Of a DNA stretch of 64,000 nucleotides, positions 13,351 through 25,300 are shown in pieces. The notes beneath the pieces are model-generated. The model made no database searches. It was not told where the DNA came from and saw only the letters and a program-made list of their open reading frames with translations. The translations under genes were made by a program, and so were the position numbers. The stretch is from Mesorhabditis belari. Taxonomy: Eukaryota > Nematoda > Chromadorea > Rhabditida > Rhabditidae. The DNA is taken from assembly GCA_958450365.1 (NCBI GenBank), contig CAUEEP010000740.1, forward strand, positions 487,501 through 551,500. Direction: 5' to 3'. Each line of letters starts with the position of its first letter. Within the stretch, counting starts at the first letter, position 1.

Positions 13351-16300
13351 CACTGTGCCGAAAGAACGAGTGCCCGAGGATTGGGTGATCGAGAACGAGG
13401 TCGTCGATCCACAGTAAGTAAAATGTTGAAAAAAAAACGATATTTAAAAGTTCATGTCTATCTTATTGTTAGATTTCTCTATTCTTTATTCTCTCAAAAT
13501 CTTCTCCTAATTTTGTTCGCCAGCGATTCCGAGCCGATAAGGAAATTTTGAGAACGGATTCAGAATCAGCATCTAGGCTAGAAGTCACTCAGGCTTTGGT
13601 TTTGTCACTTTAATGCTTCAACTTCTCTAAGATTTACCACTTTAACAACAAGAAGTGTATAGGACTTCTCGAGAATAGGAAAATTTTGATCTAAGATCAA
13701 GATCAATTGGCTAAGAATTTAAGTGTAAATTGAAACATTGAATAATACAGTTGAATAGATAAGAATTGAACACTTTAAGAGTTTCGAGTTAAAAATGAAA
13801 CAGTCTTGATTTCAGTGATTTCATTGGGCCTATAGAATCTTCTAAAGAAAGTTTTTTTCTTTGAAAACATCTTTCAAAGTACAAATGAGGCTTGAGCAAA
13901 AATGATTGGCAAAAAATTTCCTTTAAAATATTCTATAGACCCAATGAAATCACTGAAATCAAGACTGTATCATTTTAAACTCGAAACCGTTAAAGTGTTC
14001 AATTCTTATCTATTCAACTGTATTATGCAAAACTCTAATTCTTATGGTTAGCGAAAAAAAGCTATACAAAAAGCTATACACTCCAACTATATGCAAAATC
14101 TTGTCTTCGATCAATCTTCCAATATTTGCATATTCCAAACAAACAAATTTCCCTTTTCTTTGAATGTTTTGCCGTCTTTGTACATCTTTTGTGCACAGAT
14201 GATTATGAATTATTTTTGTGATATTTGTTTCCATCGCACCATGTGGCTCATCGTCGATCTTTTCCCGCTCGGCTTTGTCCTTCTTTGGAATGTCCTTCCC
14301 CTTTCTCTTTCTTTAGTGCAGAGTGTCGAGGTTAAGCTTGTTTGAATTGGACGCGCTTCACCCACAACTGGGTCACCCCAACACACAAGAGAAATTTAGA
14401 AGTGAAAAGTGCCAAAACCCTTCGGCTTTTTTTTTGTCTCTTTTCCAGTTCATTTCCCTCTTAATTGACTCTAAACCGGCTTTTTAGTCAACACTGAAAA
14501 CCTATGCAATTAAAAAAAGGAGCCAAAGATTTGCCAAAACATATTACTAGCTTGAAAACTTGTCCAAAACTTTTTTTTCTATTAGGATTCAGCATATTCG
14601 ATTGGTCGTAAATAAACACAAGCTTTGATATTAACTTTTAGACAAGCATGTTAACTCTGCCCCTTTTTCAGTCCGTTTGCCGTTGGCAATCTACAAATTT
14701 TGCAATCTACGAATTTAGAAAAGCATGTTAACTCCGCCCCTTTTTCAGTCCGTTTGCCGTTGGCAAACTACGTATTTTGCTCGTATCTTAGCCGGGTTTG
14801 TTTGGAAAAACGTTGAATTTACTTTCCTTCGATAGAAAATTTGATTCCGAGTCGAATGAAAGAAAATTCGACGTTTTTCAAACAAACCCGGTCAAAGGTA
14901 CGAGGAAAATTTGTAGATTGTTAACGGCAAACGGACTGAAAAAGGCTGCTTAACATGGCTGCTTTTAAACGTATGACTTTTAACCTTTAAAAAACCACCT
15001 TTTGAACTTTCGCATTTGTATTTGTATATATATATATTTGATTTCAACTGATTCGATTTGTATATAAAATTCATAAAGATTTCTATTTTAGAATGGCCAC
15101 CGCATATCTGACCGAGGGATTGGCGGGTCCGAATTCGGCTCGAGGATCCTCGTACACGTACACATACGAGACACACTATGATCAACCACCAGAGGCCGTC
15201 TTTGAGGAAACGAATCGAGAAATCGATGATGTTCATCAGACGCAAAAGGTTTATTTTTTAGGAATATATCATAAATATTCTTATAGAAAAGCCACCTGTA
15301 AAAGCGTCGCGTAGCCTTAGTTTACTCTCAAACAAACACTCAAATCTCAGCACCAGCACGTTTTTTTCTGCGCGCTTAAGTATGAAATTAAAGTAGAGAG
15401 GATGCGTGATTTTTTTTTTGAGATATAACCCATATTTTTAGCATTAACAGCGCTTAGAAAAGATGATTGAAAAGTGGCAAGAAAAGCCGATTTTTCATCA
15501 TTTTTCAATTATTTTTTTTCTAAGCGCTGGTTAATGCTAAAAATTTGTGTTATATCTCAAAAAATCACCCATCCTCTCTACTTTAATTTGATACTTAAGC
15601 GCGCAGAAACAAACATTTGGGCGCCAAGATATGAGCAGTTCTTTGAGTGTAAACTAAGATTACGCGACACTGCTATAGGGGGCTTTTCTATACGGTAGTG
15701 TAAATGCATTTTGTCCTCTTGGAAATTATTCTAGATCAAGTCCTAGTTTAAAATTGATATCTTGATTGTATGTATAATTGACAATAATCATTTCTAGGTG
15801 ACCCGTGTTACGAAAGTGACAACAACGCGATCGGTTCGACAAATCCCCGTCGGCTCCCCGTATGGCGATTTATATTTTGATGCGAGCGGTTTGCCGACTC
15901 CATCACCGGTTGTTGAAGTGGAACTGGATGCACCAGTTGATGAATTGGGTTCGTTTTGACGTTTTTTAATATTGAAAAAAAAAATCCCAGGAATCCGATT
16001 ATCAAGAGATGCAATGCTCAACGATCGAATGGCTCCACCACCAGCGCCGCCAATGGGCGAACGATATCAGAGTCGAAATAATGGTGTGTATTTTATTTTA
16101 CCTCTTATACAGTTCAAAAGTCTATGAAAAAATTTCAGATTCGGGAATCCCTCTGGCTCCGGGCGCTCCCGAAGTGTTATCGAGTGGGAATGGAGAAGTG
16201 ACATTGAGATGGGAAGAGCCACCACAGAGAGCCGATGATGGACCCATTTTGGGATATCAAGTAAGAAAATTAAACAAAAAAAAATAGAGTACGAGTTTGA

Positions 16301-19300
16301 TTTCAGATCGAAATGCGAGATTTCCCGGACGGAGAATGGGAAAGAGCGCATGATCAACTTCTGAAGGAAACCTCGTGCACATGTGAGTTAAAAAGAGGGG
16401 TACGAATATAAGCTGGAATTCTGGGAACTGTGAGAATCTATAAGGAAAAGCTATACGTTAAACGTAGAGTCGCTTAAAGCCCATCAAATCATTCAAATTT
16501 ACCCGAGAAGTAGGATTTTACTACGGTAGATTTCATAAAATAAACTAGCTTCATTCCTTGTCTAAAAATAAACTAACTTCATTCCTTGTCTTCATTCCTT
16601 GTCTAAAAACTAAAACTGCTCAAGTTTAGACATAGGTTTACTGTATCCAGAAAATAAGAATTAATTCTTAAACTATCTTCATTGATTTGCAAAGTGACAC
16701 AAAGACATTGGTAGATCGTTATACAAATTTCTGTTCTGGATTTAACTGCATTGCACTATTTGATTAACTTGTAACAAGTGTAACATCTTTATAGTCTTAT
16801 TTCAAAGCTCATTCAAAGCCCAATGTTCGATTTTTCTGTAAAAAATGGACTTCAAAGCGAGTGACTTGAAAGAGGAAAATTTGTGGGACTCACGATGACA
16901 TATGCGCAAACATGGGCACCCCAATGAGGAAAGAGAAAAGAGAAAAGGGATGGGCGGATGATCCGCGATTCGATATCGACCATTCCCCAATCCCAATCAC
17001 AACACACCCATCGATGGATTGAAAAAAGAGGAGAGGGATAAAAAGAGAGAAGGGGAAAGACCCGGAATGGTCCTCTTTCAATGCATTCACACTTCAAGCA
17101 TCCATCGAAAATCATGCCAATCTTTCGCGTACTTTGCACTCACGGATAAACGCACGCTTTCCCCCAAACTCAATTTGTCATTTTCTTCAGTTTTCCAACA
17201 GCGATTTGGCCATTTGAATGCCAAAATGTTGAATCAAATATGCCAGCACAAAGTACGGTCTTTCACTAAAAGATTTGCTCTTTACCTACCTTTACCTTCA
17301 CTTGTTAATAATACCTACCTTTACCTTCACTTGTTAATACTGTTTAGGTATATTTTTCTTTTCTATCCATCTTTTGTCTTTTTTGTATTTTTTATCTTTT
17401 TTTTCAAGTATTTCCTATTCAAAACAACTCTTTTCAAATCCTTTAATTGCACTCTTTCTTCTCATTTTCTTTGTTGAACCATTTGAGAAGGTCAAAAGTT
17501 TCACGTTTACTTTCAGGTAAAATTTAGTTGATTTCTAGATCTTGACAGCTTTGATGCAAATTGAAATTCTAAAAGTTTCTTTATTATCATACATACCTTT
17601 TCTTTTCCCTTTATTCAAGAACTTTATCCAATTTTCCTAATCAACTCAACTACAGAATATGCCGGAAGCTCGTCCCCGTGTCTCCCGTCATCGCCCGAAA
17701 GTCGAAGCAGTCGATTATTACGAGACATCAAAAACTTCATCATCGTCGAGAATTCCCGACGAGATGAGATCGATAAAAGTGAATGGGAAAAGAAATGAAG
17801 AGAAGATCTATGAAAAGAGCAAAAGTTCATCCAATATTCCCAAATCTTCTAAAATTGAGAAACCCGACGTTCCACGCCGTCAAACCTCAACCATTCCGAA
17901 AGCGGTGCTGAAAAAAGTTCGGATCTTGGAGCCGGGAAGGGATTCACCGGAAGAAGATCGAAATCAAGAAGAAATTCATCATTCACAAGAGATTCGCGAG
18001 ATACGGAAAGGTCAGCAAAGAGAAGAGGCCACAAATGGTCCAATTCCACAAAGCAGGATTGTACCTGTTACTCTTTTAGAGCCAAAAGATCAAATTCCAC
18101 AAAAAGTTGCTTTAAATCTTCGAAATGATTCAAATTCTCAAAAGAATTTACCAAATTTCTCAAAAGATTCAATCCGGAGAAGTAGAATTGTGCCTGTTAA
18201 TCGTTTAGAACAAAATGATTTAATTCCAGTCACTCAAAATCTTCAAAATGATCCAAATTCTCAAAAAAGTGATCAAGATATTCAAAAAGATTATTCACAT
18301 TATCAAAATTTCTCAAAAGAAGATCCAATTGCGGAAAGAAGAGCTAATCGTTTAGAAGCAAAAGATTCAATTCGACAAAGAAAGATTTTACTGGATCGTT
18401 CAGAGGCAAATGATTCAATTTCTACAAATATTCCAAATGCAATTCATCCAAATATTCCCCAACCAATGAAAAAAATTGTGATTCGTCGAAGAAAAACGAA
18501 AATCATTGTCTCAAAGCGTTTCCGTCCAACGGCAAAAGAGCGAAAGGGGAAAGATGAGGGTTTGTTTAGAATTTTTGCACAATATGTTCGATGAATCGGA
18601 AATGTTGATCTATATAGATTTGATCACATATCCCAGATCTTTTTCTTGTCTTTTTTTGGGAGGGATTTATTGGTGACCTTGTTTGTGAGGAGAAAGGGAC
18701 AAGATGGGGTGAAGGAGTCTCTTTTTATTTCACAGCGGGAGAAGAACTGATCTCCTCTAAATGCCTCAATTGAGCAACAACATCGACCCTTCTTATTTTT
18801 CGATTTACATTTACATAATAATTTTTTTTCCCAATCTTTTCATTAAAATCGTTTATTTATAGATTATTTAACCGTTTTTATAGAAGCTTAGATAGAAATA
18901 TAAGGGTAATCTGATTGTTGTGGGAGTGGGACAAATGCGACCTTTTTTTTGCGCACCCGGACATTTGCGCACCTTTTTTCCGCACTTAGCCCATTAGCGC
19001 ACCTTTTTTCGCGTTTTAAAAAAGCTCTAAAAAGCTAATATTAACCAATTTCTATTCCAAAATTTGTTTTTCTAGGTAATTTGAGGGCGTAGAATCGAAA
19101 TTTTGACATATCAGAGCTTGTGGAAACAAACCGACGGAGTTATACAAAGAGAAAAATCAACAATTTTCTGTAATTTGATCTAGCCTGTCTTTCAGATCTA
19201 GATCTGTCTTTCAAATTGGTTCCACACGCTCTGTTGTGTCAAAATTTGAATTCGACACCCTCAAATTACCTAGAAAAACAACTTTTGGAATAGAAATTGG

Positions 19301-22300
19301 TTAATATTGGCTTTTTAGAGCTTTTTTAAAACGCGAAAAAAGGTGCGCTAATGGGCAAGGTGCGGAAAAAAAGGTGCGCAAATGTCCGGGTGCGCAAAAA
19401 AAGGTAGCATTTGTCCCACTCCCGATTATTATAGCCTTTTTGGTTAATAGACGTTCTTGTTTAGTTTTCTAAAACCATAAACTACTACTACCATAAACTA
19501 ATTTAAATCAGCGCTTGATTTTCATTGGTTTTCAAGAGTCTAGATTGATTTTTGGTTTAAATACGACCTTAACAAGAGTCTAGATCAATTCAAAGTTCTG
19601 ATTTTGAATTTGTAAAGCTTACAAAAGCAAATAAGAGAGCTAAGGACAAGAATTTGATGTACAAATGCTAAAAAAAATTTCATTTTTCATTTTTAGTAAC
19701 AAATCTGGATCAAGCAGGCGCCATTCAATTGCGAGTTTCGGCGGCTGGGCGAAGGGGTTTCGGCCCTCCGTCAGCCGCATCAAATCCCGTTCATCCGACG
19801 CTCAATATCGGTGGTGCACATGGTGAGTGCTCTTTGATATATTACTCTATATTCTTACCATAAGTAAACCGTTTATTAACCTACCGTAAATACTGTAATA
19901 GTACCCCACCGCCCTCGTACAGTCACGTAGTCGCAAAAGTTTTTTAGTATTTCATTTTTTTTCAAAGAGCCCGTACTTTCAAAAAATAGCGCTGAATTTC
20001 AGCTATTTTTTGATACCTAAGCGCACATTGTAGCATAAACCAGTGTCGAGAAAAACACGTTCAAAGCTACGCAACACTCCGCACCGTCATTAATGGGGGT
20101 GGGGTACTATTACAGTATTTACGGCAGTCTTATAACAAGATAAGTTCTTCGGTGAAGAGTTCTTTCAGCAATGAGCTTTCGGTAAAAATGCGAAACATTT
20201 CAATGCCAAACGGCTCTTTGAATCCTTTTTCCTAAAGAGTATCAACGAGTTTAACGTAATTACAAAAGTACTTCAAAGCTTTCTTCAAATGCTATACATT
20301 TCCCCCAAAACTTTGCCGATGATCACCATCTTTTCCTTTCTTTTCTCATTTCTCTCAAAAAAGTATCAGATTTCTCTAGAACACCAATTGGTCTTCATCT
20401 CCTTTTTCACACATTTTATTTCCTACTTTCGATTGAATGCTCACCGAAATTCAAATTCGATTCCCAAATTGTTCAACCATTCATCTATGGCTTCATCTAT
20501 ACCATCCGAAAATTCAAATATTCTGTCGAGGTTGTTGTCTAGATTTTGATGAAATCTAGTGACTTTCAGAATAGTATAGATTAGATTAGTAATAAATTAA
20601 ATATCAAACTTCTTTAATGCTTTCAAAAAAAAATGACAAATTACCCTTACTCTAGGCTCAGCGCCAGCGCCGGGAGCCCCAGGCCGACCGCGGGTGATCG
20701 CTGTGGACGGGCAACGAGCGACAATCGAATGGGAAGCCCCGCCAGCTGATGCACATTCCGCACCCCTAGCCGGGTATTTAAATATTTAAATATTTAGATA
20801 TAAGAATATTTCTAGATATCAAGTTGAATATCGAGTTTACGGAACAACCGATTGGATTGTGGCCACGGACACGTGGATTACGGAGACGCGATATACAGGT
20901 TTGAGAGATGGTCTGGAGAAAACTACAAGAACTATAAGCCTAAGCATTTCTATATGCAAATTAGATCTGTAAATTGTTTATATCCAATCAATTGAGGATT
21001 ATAAACTTTTAGTGGAGTCATTGCGACCAAATGGCGTGTACGAGTTCCGGGTGCGAGGCCGAAACGCTGACGGGGTCGGAGTGGCGAGCAAGAGTAGCGG
21101 ACCGTCACATATAAAGGTTTCTTTGTTTATTTATATAAACTATACGATTAATACCACTTAACATGACACTTTTCAGCCAGCAGCCCCACAAAGAACTGGC
21201 GGTGCCGGGGGTCGACCCGTATCTGAAAGAGTGCCCATTCCCGGGCAACCACAGGTTTCCTTTTAGATCTAAACTTTATTCGTATAGGATTCTAAAGTGA
21301 AAATTTGCATCTATTTCTTTAGATTGTCGAATATGACATGGATTGGGTGAAGCTGGAATGGCAAGAAGCCTCGGGACCAGATCTTGCTTACATTGTCGAG
21401 TACAGAGAAGTAGGCGACCCGCAATGGTACGCGGCGAGTACACAACCATTGCCACATAATTGTATTCAAGGTGAGAAATAGATATCGAGTATCTTTAAGT
21501 GAAATTCGTTTAGTGGAAGGCTTGCGACCGGGGAGCACCTATGAATTCCGGGTCGTCTCGATAATGGAGGGATATTCATCGCTTCCTTCTGAAGTCTCCG
21601 AGATTGTCTCATTGAGGCCATTGTGGAAGGTTGGATTGGAATGTTGATACAGTAATTGTTGATAAAGCGATCTCTCAGCAAACCGGCTTGCTCAAGTAAC
21701 TAGATAATGAGATAAAATCTTTTTACTGAGCCAATCCTTTCAGTAAAACTTGGTCTGTAAGCAATTCTAGAGTTACCATAAGATATAGAGAATCAAGCTT
21801 TGAAAAGTAATCGAAAAATTATTTCAAATCTCTATATTTTCCAGGCTCCATCCGGCCGTGGTGTTCCCGTGAAACCGGAGGCTCCAGAATATCTAGAAGT
21901 TGATGGAGATCGGATAACTTTATGCTGGCAACCGGCGAACTCAACTCTACCTGTGCTAGGGTAAGAAATCTAACTGAATTAATGTTAGCATAACAGATTT
22001 TACAAAACTCATAACACTTTCAGCTATGACGTCGAATTCCGCGATTTCCAGCAAGACTCTAATTGGTATAAAGTGAATGATGGACCGATTCACACATGCA
22101 AGATGACAGGTTCGGATAATTGGATACTAGATAATAAAGAAAATTCAGTGGGTGATCTGATTCTCGGACATGAGTATCAATTCCGTGTACTCGCGCACAA
22201 TGTCTCTGGCTGTTCCCCTCCATCCGATCCATCACCGCCAGTCACCATTCAACATCAGCAAAGTGAGGAGAACTAGCTTGTTTTTGTGAAGTTAAAAGAT

Positions 22301-25300
22301 CGATTTCTAGATGGTGACGCAAAATACGTGGAAGCCGAACGATTCGGAGCCGTGCGATTGTTACAAGAGGAAATGGTAGCTGAGAATTTGCACTGTCAAT
22401 TGTAGTTGTTGTTCAGGTTCGAGAAAGCCCGCCATTGCCTGATAGAGATGATAGTCCGCCGCCAATCAGAAGAAATCAATATGGAAATTGTGAGTGCAAT
22501 TTTTGAGATCTTACAGATCTCAGATCTCTATTCTTTATTATAGATAGAAGGTTTTCCAAACCTGGTGTAGTTTTTTTTGTAATTGTTTTGAAACAACCGG
22601 GTTCGAGGACTTGTAATCTAAGCATAATCTGCAGGTTATGTAAAACCAGATTCTTCTGGATTCTCATCTTGTATAGAAAAATTATTTCTAGAACTTTTCT
22701 ATATAAAATGAAAAACTCTTCATTATTTCTCTCAATTGGTTCTTTCAGTGCAATGGAGGGATCCAAATCTCAAAGAAGTTATTGATTATTTGGGAAACGC
22801 TGACAAGGAAAAGCAAAGAAACGCGAGTGGATATCTTCAACATTTAACCTTTTCGGATAATTTGATCAAAGAAGAGACAAGGTTTGAGAAATAAAGGGAA
22901 AACTCTGAAGGGTTTTTTTGTTTCAGAGAGTTGGGGGGAGTGCCGAAATTGGTGGCCCTGTTGAAGAGTGACGATCCATCTATACAAAAGAATTGCGCGG
23001 CTTGTCTCAAGAATCTTTCATTCGGCAAAGAGAATGATCGGAATAAGGTGAGAATGATCAAATTTTTAGAGATTTCGAGATTTTAGTAAATGAAATTCGA
23101 ATCTTAACTATAATTTTTTACAGTTGGCCGTACTCGAAGCGAATGGAGTGGCACTGTTGTCGGCTTTGTTGCAGCTAACTCACGATGCGGCTGTGAAGGT
23201 GAGAATGTAATTTTGAATACAATTTAATGCATAGAGTTGTTTAAGAGTTTTTAAGAGTTGTTTATTTGTCTTAAATCGATTTATATTTGAAATAGATGCT
23301 TATAGATAAGCGAAATAGATAAGCGCACTGATTTATGATTGAAGAATCTCACCCACAATTCTCATCGTTATGCTATGATGTGCTTAAATACTATATCTAT
23401 TTTAAAAGCTTTTTTATATCTATCTTTTTATTCAGGAAGAAGCAACTGCAGCTTTATGGAATCTCTCGTCAGCCGACGAACTCAAGGATCATTGCCTTCA
23501 ATCAGCCGCCGATCCATTGATACAACATGTTTGTCTTTAAACTTTTAATATAATATCGTTTAAGAAAATAACTACCGTAAATACTGTAATAGTACCCCAG
23601 CCCCATAATGACGGTGCGGAGTGTTGCGTAGTCTAGCTTTGAACGAGTTTTTCTCGACACTGGTTTATGCTACAATGCGCGCTTAGGTATCAAAAAATAA
23701 CCCTCAATTTCATCTATTTTTTGATACCAAAGACGCATTTTTTGAAAGTACGGGCGCTTTGGAAAAAATGAAATACTAAAAAACTTTTGCGACTACGCGA
23801 CTGTACGAGGGGGGTGGGGTACTATTACAGTATTTACGGTAAATACTTTTGAAAATATATAGTACTTTAATTTCTGATTTTATTTACGAAAGAAATTCAC
23901 TAGTAAGCACGAGGGTTGTTCTAAAGGAATTGCCCTAGAGCTCGAAGAAAATAATTCCCCAATTTAGGTGGTGATCCCAGGAAGCGGGTATGTCCCAGCT
24001 GGGATGTCGACCGGTTTCGATCAACTCCGACACCTCAACAGCAACTCGGCTCTGTTCAAAAATGGAACCGGAGTGCTACGGTTTGTCAGAAATTTCAAGA
24101 AATTCATTAGTAAGCACGAGGGTTGTTCTAAAGGAATTACCCTAGAGCTGATTGGCAACCCATAAGATTCTTTTTCAAAGTTTCAGTTTTGCATATCATA
24201 GTGTCACAATTTTCCAGCAACATCTCCGCCTCCTCTGCCCAAGCACGTGTCAAACTCCGCAATGCTCCTCATTTCATCGAGGCGCTCGTTCATTTTCTCA
24301 CCACATCCATTCACCGAGGACAGGTTGAATTTAAATTTGGATTCAAATTTACCCTAGGCTTTCAGGTTGACACTCCAACAGTGGAAAATGTTGTTTGTAT
24401 TTTGAGAAATCTTTCTTATCGAGTACAAGAAGTCGTCGATCCACACTATGACCCACACAAAGCACATGAGAAACAAAATGGCCGAAGCAAGAGTGCCCCA
24501 TCGGGAAGTCCGAAAATACCGAAGAAAAAGGAGAAGACAAAGATGAAGAAGAATGGAGTAAACGAGATGCCACAGGTGAGAACGAGTTTATTGAACTTAT
24601 TGATGACACGGCGATTAGGGTGGAGCAATTCTATGGCAAACGCATGTCGTCAAGTTGTATTTGAAGCTGTTGCAAGAGGCGAGCAATCCGGATACGCTTG
24701 AGGTTTGTTGAAAGAGTTGAAATGATAGAATTGTTTCGCTCAAAATAGAGATTCATTGTTCAAGACCGAATTATTCAAACTTGGCACTGCTAACTTTTGA
24801 GTCTGGTGCCAGATCTTTACAGTATCTGACTCTTGAACATATCTACCAGTACTGGTAGAGCTCTTGGATTAGAAGATCTGATACTACTCTTGGTATCAGC
24901 TTTTCTCATCTATTGAAATACTTACTTTAGTTGAGTGCTGAATACTATTATTGGATTCCGGCCTGGTATCACTTTGTAAAGTCCCAAATCTATCACTAAA
25001 CATTTGCAGGCATCAGCAGGAGCCATTCAAAATCTCGCCGCTTGTCAATTCGAGCCATCGGCCGAAGTGCGGGGAACGGTGCGAATCGAGAAAGGATTGC
25101 CGATACTCGTCGAATTGGTGAGATTGGCGGATGATCGGCTGGTTTGCTCGGTGGCGACTGCTTTGCGAAATCTTTCACTCGATCAAAGAAACCGGGAACT
25201 TATTGGTGAGTTTTCGAAAGGACAAAAGTATTGCCCAATAGGCAAAGTACGGTTGTACAATTTAGGCTCAATTTTTGTACTTTATACGTCATTTCAATGA

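Larger units (their letters stand above)
16383..19696 (+). other. 3.3-kb jac-1 intron splitting FN3-1
   Basis: The longest intron inside the firm part of jac-1. It interrupts FN3-1 between SCT and LTNLDQAG. It contains a complete 311-codon ORF on the same strand (17659-18594), a palindromic MITE (18922-19424), a pyrimidine-rich segment (17340-17480) and a 27-28 bp tandem repeat (about 17283-17340, TTTACCTTCACTTGTTAATA). The 16383-17658 part shows no exon. Confidence 0.7.
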
